Position numbers and translations under genes: made by a program. This document shows, piece by piece, positions 57,176-64,000 of a DNA stretch of 64,000 bases (its first letter is position 1; every line of letters begins with the position of its first letter). The notes under the pieces were generated by a model. It searched no databases. It was not told where the DNA came from and saw only the letters and a program-made list of their open reading frames with translations. The stretch spans positions 496,001 to 560,000 of the forward strand of contig LWTK01000046.1 in the NCBI GenBank assembly GCA_003326205.1. Direction: 5' to 3'. This DNA is from Nostoc sp. ATCC 43529. Lineage in GTDB: Bacteria; Cyanobacteriota; Cyanobacteriia; Cyanobacteriales; Nostocaceae.

Positions 57176-58002
57176 GTTGCCTCCGATTTTTGTGCTTTAT
57201 CTAACACGCCGCTACATCTAGCCCAATTGAAAAACTCTTGGCGTTCTGGGTTCTGTTCGCCGTTTTCGTAGATAAATGCCAAAAACCCGCTTTTGATTAT
57301 TTGGTTTACCCACTCCTGTGTTCGGGGGTCATCCTCCCATTTTCGATTTTCTGCTTGCAAGGTCTTTCCCTGCCTCCTCAAGTTTTTCTCCCATTCCCCA
57401 CGAATTTCCTCCCAGTGCCGTTTTACCCATGCTTCAGGTAGCTCTGGCGGTCTGGGTAGTTTTCGGGCTTTTTCTAGTCCAAAATTCAAAAAACTCTCTT
57501 TTTCCCCATCTGAAAGAGAGTTGATAAATATTTGATAAAGATTTGAAGACAGGCTGGAATTAGGACTGGATAAGGATTTCGGCTGGTCAAATTCTACACT
57601 CGTAGAATCGCTTTCTATGTTTAAAGAATTGATTTCTATATTTTGAGAGTCGGTTTCTACGTTTAGAGAATCAGTTTCTACATTTGGAGAAAGTTCGCTC
57701 CCTGATTGGATTTCGACCACATTTGATTCAGGAATCCACAACTCAAGCCCAGCGATCGCCTCCCAGTTCAGCCGCCCTTTGACCTTCAGCTTGCTGATAG
57801 CTTTGTAGAAGGTGCTAACTCCAATGTTGAGTTCAGCACAGAAAGTTTCGATATGCTTGACTCTGAGTTTTTGACCTGGCGCTCGGTAAATTCCTACGGT
57901 GTAGTAAACAAGCCCAGTTGCCGTGATAATACCGTCCTTGTAGTCCTGAATAGCTTTGCTCAAGGATAAGCGGTAATGCTGCTTAGAATTTGGCAGTGTC
58001 AT
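57172..58002 (-). CDS. Winged-helix protein with internal repeats (replication-like)
   Basis: 276 aa. N-terminal ~100 residues read as a winged-helix DNA-binding domain (ITATGLVYYTVGIYRAPGQKLRVKHIETFCAELNIGVSTFYKAISKLKVKGRL), common in phage or plasmid replication proteins. Next come six-residue repeats (NVETDS, NIEINS, NIESDS) also visible in the DNA at 57600-57690, then a helical C-terminal domain. Confidence 0.65.
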   Translation of the reverse strand: MTLPNSKQHYRLSLSKAIQDYKDGIITATGLVYYTVGIYRAPGQKLRVKHIETFCAELNIGVSTFYKAISKLKVKGRLNWEAIAGLELWIPESNVVEIQSGSELSPNVETDSLNVETDSQNIEINSLNIESDSTSVEFDQPKSLSSPNSSLSSNLYQIFINSLSDGEKESFLNFGLEKARKLPRPPELPEAWVKRHWEEIRGEWEKNLRRQGKTLQAENRKWEDDPRTQEWVNQIIKSGFLAFIYENGEQNPERQEFFNWARCSGVLDKAQKSEAT

Positions 58003-58329
58003 GTGTGCCTCTTCAAGTACAAATTCCTTGAAAATTGCTTCAAAGAATTTTTAAGTTAACGAAAACTTAAATTTTAAATGTAGATTTTTTAACCTTTAAC
58101 TGATAAAATTGAAACCCCTTTATAGGGTTGATAAATTTAGACAAAAATATTTAGTTAGAGAAATACTGCAACTGAAATTCTTATTTATCAGATTCTTTTG
58201 GAGGTTAAGAGTTGCTTTCTGTTACGCATGATTTGATAGTGGCATCCTGCATTAATTTTGGAGCCTTTTTGTAAGGTTAACCTTGCTAAAATATAGCAAG
58301 TCTGACCTTACACTGCCAAGTGTAAGAGC
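58003..58329. promoter_or_regulatory. Divergent regulatory gap
   Basis: About 327 nt, AT-rich, between the replication-like operon and the XRE gene. Contains hairpin ACCCC/GGGGT-like at 58115-58130 and the palindrome AAGGTTAACCTT at 58273-58284, related to sites near kfrA-like gene. Possible origin or operator region; no iterons seen. Confidence 0.45.
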
Positions 58330-58602
58330 ATGAAGAGAAATAAATTTATGTCGCTATTGGAACGTAGAGGATTAACTCAGGAGCAATTTGCTGAAAAGGT
58401 TGAATCTGCTTGGAAAGAAATTTCTGGAAGAAAATTGTCACGCCAAGCCGTTAGTGCCTGGATTAATGGACGCGCTATGCCAAACTTAAGTCCGGCTGAA
58501 ACACTTGTAGTTATTGAAATCTTAGGTTGTACACTCACTGAATTGGCCATGGCTTTCCCCCATAATCAGGACTTGCTAACTAACGGTGTTCGAGAATCCT
58601 AA
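58330..58602 (+). CDS. XRE-family repressor-like protein
   Basis: 90 aa. HTH: LLERRGLTQEQFAEKV...LSRQAVSAWINGRAMPNLSPAETL. A Cro/CI-type regulator beside a palindromic site (58273). Likely controls the divergent operon. Confidence 0.85.
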   Translation: MKRNKFMSLLERRGLTQEQFAEKVESAWKEISGRKLSRQAVSAWINGRAMPNLSPAETLVVIEILGCTLTELAMAFPHNQDLLTNGVRES

Positions 58603-58717
58603 GTACACATCGCTATAGATGAGTTACAGAATTCACATTTTGGAATCAGTAGCGTCTAGTGCGATGGCAATTTTAATTTCTGACCCCTTTGCAGTGATTT
58701 ACTAAGATCCTATTTGA

Positions 58718-58775
58718 TTGACATTGTAACTCTAACCTTACATAATAGTTATATATTTTGTAAGGTTGAGCTTAC
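58718..58775 (+). promoter_or_regulatory. Promoter with operators before kfrA-like gene
   Basis: TTGACA (58718-58723), 17-nt spacer, CATAAT (58741-58746). The spacer holds CTAACCTTA; imperfect palindrome GTAAGGTTGAGCTTAC at 58760-58775 ends six nt before the ATG. Confidence 0.7.
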
Positions 58776-58780
58776 ATATT

Positions 58781-59824
58781 ATGCCAAAGCTACCAACAAC
58801 GTTCACAGCTTTAGACCTAACAGGCTTTGATATAGACAAAACTCAGCGACACAACGCAATTACACGGGAGATGCTTGATGTTGCCTGTAATGTTTTGCAA
58901 AAAAACCGAATCGGTATTGTGGTTCGCAGCGTACAAGCAGCGCTGAAGTTTATCTATGGTTTAGGTGGAAGCGCTGAGACGGTTTGTCAGCTACTCAAAG
59001 AGTGGAGGTCTGATAACCTTGCGGCGCTCAAGTCTGGCAAAGGCGAAAAAGATTTAATTACAGCAATTCTGGATGCTTCTGACGACGGCTTACTAGATGA
59101 GTCTGATATCCCAGAAGAATACTTGCAAGCTACTAGACAGATGGCAATCGCCGGATATAGATTGGCCTACCAGAAAGCTGATACGAGTGTAAGCGGCGAT
59201 CGCATTCAAACTCTAGTTAGTGAAAACGATTTATTAAAAACTCAACTCAAAGATTTTCCTCAGCTTCAGATGGAACTTGAATTTTATAAATCTGAAACTG
59301 AACGGCAACGGTCTGAGTTGCGTGAAGCTTATTTGAACATTAATAAACAGCAATTAGCCAATTCTGAGACTTTTCGCACACAGCTAGAATCCTTGCAAAA
59401 TCAAAACAACGATTTGGTTCTGAAAAACAATGAACTTACCAAGGAGCTAGAAAAATTAGAGGAATTACAAGATGTTGAACAGGAACGCCAAGGTAAAATC
59501 TCTAATCTAACTAGTCAGTTGGATGCCCGCGATCGGGAAGTTTTTAGCCTCCATAGTCAGATTCAAAAACTACAAGCTGAAGCAGGCCAAAAGCAAGTCC
59601 TAGAGTCTCAGCTTTCCACTGCCAAAAATCAACTTCAAGAAGTCAATGAGACTGTTACTCGGCTTCAAACTCAACTACAGGAAAAATCTACATCTGAGTT
59701 GCAAGTAGATATTGATGTTGATGGGTTAGTGGCTGAAAGAGACTCCCTAAAGCTCTACATAGAAGAGCTAGAGTCTCAAGCAAAAAAAGGTAAGCAACAA
59801 ACTAAACAACCCGCAATTGCATAA
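58781..59824 (+). CDS. KfrA-like coiled-coil DNA-binding protein
   Basis: 347 aa from the ATG at 58781. N-terminal ~70 residues resemble KfrA (VVRSVQAALKFIYGLGGSAETVCQLLKEWRSDNL), followed by ~200 residues of coiled coil. KfrA proteins aid plasmid partition and repress themselves, in line with the operators just before this gene. Supports a plasmid-like nature of element 2. Confidence 0.75.
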   Translation: MPKLPTTFTALDLTGFDIDKTQRHNAITREMLDVACNVLQKNRIGIVVRSVQAALKFIYGLGGSAETVCQLLKEWRSDNLAALKSGKGEKDLITAILDASDDGLLDESDIPEEYLQATRQMAIAGYRLAYQKADTSVSGDRIQTLVSENDLLKTQLKDFPQLQMELEFYKSETERQRSELREAYLNINKQQLANSETFRTQLESLQNQNNDLVLKNNELTKELEKLEELQDVEQERQGKISNLTSQLDARDREVFSLHSQIQKLQAEAGQKQVLESQLSTAKNQLQEVNETVTRLQTQLQEKSTSELQVDIDVDGLVAERDSLKLYIEELESQAKKGKQQTKQPAIA

Positions 59825-59851
59825 CATAAGTCGCTTGAGTTTCAACCTTGT

Positions 59852-59884
59852 TTAACTCCATTTACCGTTGCTAAATGGAGTTAA
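59852..59884. other. 13-bp perfect hairpin between kfrA-like and ycf46-like genes
   Basis: TTAACTCCATTTA (59852-59864) with its complement (59872-59884), 7-nt loop. No T-run; probably a regulatory or processing hairpin. Confidence 0.6.
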
Positions 59885-59927
59885 GCAACCATAACAGACT
59901 GTTGTACTTCATCAAATCTGTCTAGAT

Positions 59928-61502
59928 ATGGAAAGCAAACCAGGCTATAAAACTGGTGAAAAATCAGAACTTGAATTGATGCTGGCTGCTAGATTTCCTT
60001 TGATTTACGTAGTCACGCCAGAGGAAGAGATAGCAGAGAAAGAATTAATTGCGATCGCCCAATCCCGCAAAGGTCAGATTTATTTTTGGGACTATGCCCG
60101 TGGTTGGTCAGACAATTCTGGACAGGATAAGGGCAACCCGATGAATGCCTTGGCGCGTGTAGCAAAAGCTCCAGCAAATCAGTCTGTATTATTTGTCATG
60201 AAAGACATTTGTACTTTGATTGCCCCTGGCAGCAACGGTCAAATTACCCCAGCACAATTGCCCCTGGTTCGAGAGATTAAGAATCTAGCGCGAGATATGG
60301 CACGAGACAGGCGCACACTTGTACTACTTGGCGACCAACTCAGACTACCTCTGGAATTGCGGGAAGAAACCACGATTGTAGATTTCTCGCTGCCTACTGC
60401 TACAGAAATTTCCATCCTCATTAATGACTTAGTTGGTAAGAAAACCGCGATTACTGAACCAGACCGCGAACAATTAATCAAAGCTTGCCAAGGATTGAGC
60501 CGTTGCCGCATTAGTCGGGTGCTGGCAAAATGTTTGGCTAAGTCAGGAAAGGTTGATGAAAGTGCGATCGCTGCTGTTATCCAAGAAAAGCGGCAAACCA
60601 TCAGAGAGACAGGCATTCTAGAATTTATTCCTGTAGAAGCTGGACTGGAGTCTGTGGGAGGTTTAGAGAATCTGAAGGCTTGGGTGAGAGTTCGAGCGCA
60701 CAGCTTTTCTGATGCAGCACGGGCTTATGGTTTACCCGCACCCAAGGGTGTACTGTTAGCGGGGATTCAGGGAACTGGCAAGTCATTATCTGCTAAGACG
60801 ATTGCGGCGGAATGGAAACTGCCACTGCTGCGGCTGGATGTTGGGCGGCTATTTGGGGGGGTTGTTGGTGAAAGTGAATCACGGGTGAGGCAGGTGATTA
60901 GACTGGCTGAGGCGATCGCTCCTTGCATTCTGATGATTGATGAGTTGGATAAAGCCTTTGGCAATATCACCAGTGGCGGAGACGGTGACTCTGGCACATC
61001 TCGCCGCGTGTTCGGGACACTGCTAACCTGGATGCAGGAGAAAACCGCACCTGTTTTTATCATTGCTACAGCCAATAATGTCGAGTTACTTCCCGCCGAA
61101 ATGTTACGCAAGGGCAGACTTGATGAGATTTTTTGGCTTGACCTTCCCAATCAACAAGAGCGATCGCAAATTTTCAGAGTTCATTTTTCTAGACTTAGAC
61201 CACAGCGGGTTATCGATAATGAGTTTGATTTTGACTTACTCGCCTCTCGTGCTAAGGATTTCTCAGGTGCGGAGATTGAGCAAGTTATTTATGAGGCAAT
61301 GCAACAGGGGTTTAGCCGAGGGGAAGAATTTACACAAGGGGATTTGTTAGATGCGATCGCCTCATCAGTTCCTCTAGCTCAAATTGCAGCAGTACAAATT
61401 CATTCACTAATCAAATGGGCAGAATGCAGCGGTGCTAAAAGTGCCAGTTCTAGAGTCTGCGTAAACAGTGAAGAAACATCACTCTTGGAAGTTGATGAAT
61501 AA
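59928..61502 (+). CDS. ycf46: Ycf46-like AAA+ ATPase
   Basis: 524 aa. N-terminal ~230 residues match Ycf46-type proteins (LMLAARFPLIYVVTPEEEIAEKEL, GNPMNALARVAKA). AAA core: Walker A AGIQGTGKS, Walker B ILMIDELDKAF, sensor FIIATANNVELLP, arginine finger RKGRLDE. A shuttle copy of a conserved cyanobacterial/chloroplast ATPase. Heads a run of small genes. Confidence 0.85.
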   Translation: MESKPGYKTGEKSELELMLAARFPLIYVVTPEEEIAEKELIAIAQSRKGQIYFWDYARGWSDNSGQDKGNPMNALARVAKAPANQSVLFVMKDICTLIAPGSNGQITPAQLPLVREIKNLARDMARDRRTLVLLGDQLRLPLELREETTIVDFSLPTATEISILINDLVGKKTAITEPDREQLIKACQGLSRCRISRVLAKCLAKSGKVDESAIAAVIQEKRQTIRETGILEFIPVEAGLESVGGLENLKAWVRVRAHSFSDAARAYGLPAPKGVLLAGIQGTGKSLSAKTIAAEWKLPLLRLDVGRLFGGVVGESESRVRQVIRLAEAIAPCILMIDELDKAFGNITSGGDGDSGTSRRVFGTLLTWMQEKTAPVFIIATANNVELLPAEMLRKGRLDEIFWLDLPNQQERSQIFRVHFSRLRPQRVIDNEFDFDLLASRAKDFSGAEIEQVIYEAMQQGFSRGEEFTQGDLLDAIASSVPLAQIAAVQIHSLIKWAECSGAKSASSRVCVNSEETSLLEVDE

Positions 61503-61803
61503 TCCAGTGATGGAAATCAATAAATGCCAGCATCCAGATTGTGAAAGCACAAACGTTACAGAATGCTTTTACCCAACTGAATCAGGGGTGACAGAAAATC
61601 CTGAATATTACTGTACTAAACACGCTAGTGAACATGGTTTTTGTTACCTATGTGGTCAGTTTTGGGGTGGTGTAGAAACATTTGAATTTGCCGTAATTTA
61701 TGGTGGCATAGAGGGAGTCTGTGAAAATTGCGAGGCAGAACTTAGAGAAGATTTAGACGACTGTGAAGAGGATGAGGATGATTATTTCACAGACTATTTG
61801 TAA
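61495..61803 (+). CDS. Small Cys-rich zinc-site protein, 102 aa
   Basis: 102 aa; start ATG 61495 overlapping the ATPase stop (a second ATG at 61510 is possible). Cys/His pattern (CQHPDCES, YYCTKHASEHGFCYLCGQFW, VCENCEAEL) suggests two zinc sites; acidic C-terminus. Confidence 0.7.
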   Translation: MNNPVMEINKCQHPDCESTNVTECFYPTESGVTENPEYYCTKHASEHGFCYLCGQFWGGVETFEFAVIYGGIEGVCENCEAELREDLDDCEEDEDDYFTDYL

Positions 61804-61848
61804 CTAATGCTGTCGCTTTTTGAATTTGATGATTGAGGATTGTTAATG
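61801..61848 (+). promoter_or_regulatory. Repeated translational leader, copy 1
   Basis: A ~45-nt leader GCTGTCGCTTT...TGATTGAGGAT before the ATG at 61846, starting at the TAA of the upstream gene. Repeats at 62062 and 63925. Confidence 0.65.
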
Positions 61849-62013
61849 TTCGGTCTTTTTTCAATAAACGGAAAACTAATTCAAGATGGATTTTATTCTG
61901 CTAAAGATGCGAGTGATTATGCTCAAGCAGAATTAAATTTAGCTCCTGGTAGTTACACAATCAAAAAAACTGGAATTTATGAAGGTGAATATTATGAAAA
62001 ACAATCAATTTGA
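61846..62013 (+). CDS. Small protein, 55 aa
   Basis: 55 aa (MFGLFSINGKLIQDGFYSAK...), Tyr/Lys-rich. Preceded by the repeated leader. No family is recognised. Confidence 0.55.
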   Translation: MFGLFSINGKLIQDGFYSAKDASDYAQAELNLAPGSYTIKKTGIYEGEYYEKQSI

Positions 62014-62061
62014 ATCAAAGTAGTTTTTATCCTTAAGCAGCATATTTGCTGCTTAAATAAT

Positions 62062-62109
62062 TAACTAATGCTGTCGCTTTCTGAATTTGATGATTGAGGA
62101 TTTATCATG
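62062..62109 (+). promoter_or_regulatory. Repeated translational leader, copy 2
   Basis: Near-identical to copy 1 up to GATTGAGGAT, ending at the ATG of the 62107 gene. Confidence 0.65.
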
Positions 62110-62508
62110 CAAACTCAAGAAGAATTAGCACAGAAACTTGAACAGGAGCTACAGCAATTCACCGGAACTGAGAAGTATTACAAACACTTACTAGGATTTC
62201 ATTTTACTGATGGAGTGAAGTTTCTTGCAGATGAGGCACAGGCATACTGGGTAATTGATGCTATTGGCTCTTACCAAAGAAAGCTGCAAAATCACGATTT
62301 TCAACTTTGGTTGTTAGTAGTTGGTAACCATCATGAATTTATCAAGCCCAAACCAGGAAAAGATGCTGTTTTAACTTGCTGGGAAGATACTCCAAATGTA
62401 GGAGTTAAGCCATTAGTGAGGCAGGACATTGTGTTTACTGACTTTCCACTGAAAACAATCAAGCTCTATCTAGAGAATAAAATTTTGCTGTTGCCCAGTG
62501 AACATTAA
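62107..62508 (+). CDS. DUF6876-like protein
   Basis: 133 aa. QFTGTEKYYKHLLGFHFTDGVKFLADEAQAYWVIDAIGSYQRKL reads as the DUF6876-type pattern of small cyanobacterial/plasmid proteins. Function unknown. Ends TAATG into the next (broken) gene. Confidence 0.65.
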   Translation: MQTQEELAQKLEQELQQFTGTEKYYKHLLGFHFTDGVKFLADEAQAYWVIDAIGSYQRKLQNHDFQLWLLVVGNHHEFIKPKPGKDAVLTCWEDTPNVGVKPLVRQDIVFTDFPLKTIKLYLENKILLLPSEH

Positions 62509-62758
62509 TGCTTTTCAAAACATTAGATAAAGCAATGACTAAAACTATAACTGTTGAGCAAATCAAAGCAATTATAGAGGCAGCGAGGAAAATCTCAAGT
62601 TGCTAGCAGCCACCCCAGAGTACCAAAAGTTAGAACAAAGTGAATATTTCACCACATCGAACGATTTACTTTTGGGTGATGCAATTCAAGCACTGTTTGA
62701 GATTTATGAGGCGATTGTTTCACTTGAATATCGACAAGAATACAGTGAATCAAAATAA
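62508..62758 (+). pseudogene. Frameshifted small gene (single-base loss)
   Basis: Begins MLFKTLDKAMTKTITVEQIKAII and stops early. From GAGGAAAATC (about 62582-62591) another frame continues (ENLKLLAATPEYQKLE...) to TAA at 62758, which overlaps the next ATG. Total length is one base short of a multiple of three; one extra A in the AAAA run would join them. True gene lesion or sequencing error. Confidence 0.65.
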
Positions 62759-62979
62759 TGGTTCAAACAGGAATAGCTTTTAGAGGGTGGACAGCTAAAT
62801 GTCCTTTCTGTTGTGCAGTCAATCTAATCAGCGATTGCACAGGTACACCTCAAATTATCAATGAGAAAGGTGAAGTAACAACAAACGGTGAAACTTCGTG
62901 TACTCATTATCTGTGTGTGAGTCACGTTTCTAAAGAGAATCCAAATATGATTTTTAGGCAAGGGACAAGAGAAATGTAA
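62758..62979 (+). CDS. Small Cys-rich protein, 73 aa
   Basis: 73 aa with CPFCC...CTGTPQ...SCTHYLC, a zinc-ribbon-like spacing. Starts in the TAATG overlap. Function unknown. Confidence 0.65.
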   Translation: MVQTGIAFRGWTAKCPFCCAVNLISDCTGTPQIINEKGEVTTNGETSCTHYLCVSHVSKENPNMIFRQGTREM

Positions 62980-63014
62980 TTAGCGTGATTGGTGGGTCGC
63001 TCCCACCTTTCAAC

Positions 63015-63434
63015 ATGAATAAATTTGACAAAAATTTAACTGAATATCAAAGAACTTTGACTGAATGCTTAAAAACTGCCAGGGGAAAAGAATACATGAG
63101 GTTTTATCGATTAGTTTTTGAAAGTTTATCTGAACATATTCAAAAAGATGCAACTGCTATTATCGAAAATTACCATAAATTTACAGCAGTTAATATTGCA
63201 GAAATAGCAATTAAATACAATCTCAGTTTCAAGCCTTGCTGTGAATTTCTGGAAAAATTAAAAATTCTACCTCAAGGAACCTACGACAGACTGAGATTCC
63301 AAAAAGGCTTTAAAGTTGGCAATATCTTTGCCGCAGCAAAAAAGAAAATATCTCAACAGGGGAAAATTAATGCAATATCGACAAATTCAAATAACAATCG
63401 CCAAAGACGGCGCCATCACCGAGCGCGTGATTAA
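63015..63434 (+). CDS. Hypothetical protein, 139 aa
   Basis: 139 aa from ATG 63015; a GTG at 62985 is less likely. Helical with an HTH-like middle (AVNIAEIAIKYNLSFKPCCEFLEKLKI). Basic end. Overlaps the DUF2997-like gene. Confidence 0.55.
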   Translation: MNKFDKNLTEYQRTLTECLKTARGKEYMRFYRLVFESLSEHIQKDATAIIENYHKFTAVNIAEIAIKYNLSFKPCCEFLEKLKILPQGTYDRLRFQKGFKVGNIFAAAKKKISQQGKINAISTNSNNNRQRRRHHRARD

Positions 63435-63582
63435 TGGAGTTGGTAATAGTTGTACAGAACTCACTGCCGAATTAGAGAAGGCGTTGGGTGAGGTACAAAC
63501 ACAAGAACTTTTACCCGAATACAATCAGCAAACAATTCAAACTCAAAATCAAGAACATGAAAACCTATGGCAGAACAGTTAG
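63370..63582 (+). CDS. DUF2997-like small protein
   Basis: 70 aa from MQYRQIQITI (ATG 63370). Pattern QIQITIAKDGAITERVINGVGNSCTELTAELEKALGEV fits DUF2997, which in many cyanobacteria sits near Ycf46 and related genes. Confidence 0.75.
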   Translation: MQYRQIQITIAKDGAITERVINGVGNSCTELTAELEKALGEVQTQELLPEYNQQTIQTQNQEHENLWQNS

Positions 63583-63597
63583 ACCTAGAAGTAGATC

Positions 63598-63927
63598 ATG
63601 TCAGAATCAACTGAACCAGACTTTTATAAGCTTTTTGAACGATATCTTGAGGAAGGATATTCAGCAGAACAAGCCGAAGAATTAGCTTGGAAAGTTATTC
63701 AAGGTAGCACGACTAATGTTGAGGAAAATACTAACTATCTTGATAATCCAACGGATAATTACTACTGCTATAACTGCGGTGCTGATTTCTCTGATTGGTA
63801 TAGCCTTTCTGACGAGGAGCGAGAACATTGCATAGAGTCTGACCCAGATATGAACCCTGGAAACTTGCCTATTTGTTGTCCTTGTTGTGGGATTCCTTAT
63901 GAAGATGAGGAAGATGAAATGTATTAA
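63598..63927 (+). CDS. Acidic Cys-rich zinc-site protein, 109 aa
   Basis: 109 aa. N-terminal helices (FYKLFERYLEEGYSAEQAEELAW) and a CYNCG...ICCPCCGIPY Cys pair pattern; acidic tail (DEEDEMY). Function unknown. Confidence 0.65.
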   Translation: MSESTEPDFYKLFERYLEEGYSAEQAEELAWKVIQGSTTNVEENTNYLDNPTDNYYCYNCGADFSDWYSLSDEEREHCIESDPDMNPGNLPICCPCCGIPYEDEEDEMY

Positions 63928-63968
63928 CGCTATCGCTTTCGGGAATTGATTTTGAGGATGAATTCATG
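63925..63968 (+). promoter_or_regulatory. Repeated translational leader, copy 3 (diverged)
   Basis: TAACGCTATCGCTTTCGGGAATTGA...TTGAGGAT then ATG at 63966; diverged copy of the leaders at 61801 and 62062. Confidence 0.55.
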
Positions 63969-64000
63969 AAAGTAATAACGAAAAAACCCAGAACCAAGTT
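63966..64000 (+). CDS. Start of a gene cut by the window edge
   Basis: ATG at 63966 followed by MKVITKKPRTK; cut at 64000. Supported by the repeated leader upstream. Product unknown. Confidence 0.5.
   Translation, partial: MKVITKKPRTK

Noticed and set aside
61063..61350. Second plus-strand frame inside the Ycf46-like gene
   Set aside because: Out-of-frame shadow of the AAA domain.
1..64000. Mu-type transposition (MuA/MuB) as the integration mode
   Set aside because: No transposase A/B genes are visible; a tyrosine recombinase is present instead, although the head genes are Mu-like.

Overview
The window looks like cyanobacterial DNA, probably from a filamentous, Nostocales-type genome. The octamer GCGATCGC (HIP1) is scattered throughout, heptamer tandem repeats sit between genes, and there are Ycf46-like, DUF2997-like and XisF-like proteins. 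It holds two mobile elements that split one competence gene. A comM/yifB (Mg-chelatase-like ATPase) fragment lies at about 53221-54035. Its 5' part is missing to the left, where element 1 ends, and its 3' part is missing to the right, where element 2 begins.

Element 1 (before position 1 to about 53220) is a contractile-tailed prophage with a Mu-like head. Nearly all virion genes are on the minus strand, read from right to left: small and large terminase (35.6-33.6 kb), portal fused to an InPase-like domain, an 883-aa ADP-ribosyltransferase-like virion toxin candidate, MuF-like protein, virion morphogenesis protein, protease/scaffold, cement, major capsid, Mu gp36/gp37-like adaptors, fibres, sheath, tube, a tail chaperone with a likely programmed frameshift, tape measure, LysM protein, a hub carrying two lysins, spike, gp25 wedge, baseplate J, tail protein I, an HU protein and a tail fibre cut by the window edge. 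Opposite-strand cargo interrupts this series: a tandem tRNA-like RNA pair plus a 44-aa ORF (3.1-3.65 kb), a gene pair (23.3-23.9 kb), a self-contained promoter/operator/two genes/terminator unit (26.3-27.2 kb) and a ribbon-helix-helix regulator (33.3 kb). Two regulators have related palindromic operators lying exactly in the -35/-10 spacers.

The right part of element 1 (36-53 kb) holds a two-HTH regulator, a tyrosine recombinase, a candidate small RNA, a SigF-like sigma factor, an uncharacterised eleven-gene membrane/ATPase operon (40.8-46.0 kb), a recombination block (HAD phosphatase, ERF annealing protein, SWIM-SAP protein) and small regulators. A 25-nt perfect palindrome recurs six times between genes across element 1.

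Element 2 (about 54036 to beyond 64000) starts with an XisF-like large serine recombinase. A minus-strand operon with a winged-helix, replication-like protein follows, then an XRE repressor, a KfrA-like coiled-coil protein with its own operators, and a Ycf46-like AAA+ ATPase heading a run of small, often cysteine-rich genes including a DUF2997-like one. KfrA and the replication-like gene suggest a plasmid-like past. Functions rest on protein motifs read by eye; no database search was run.
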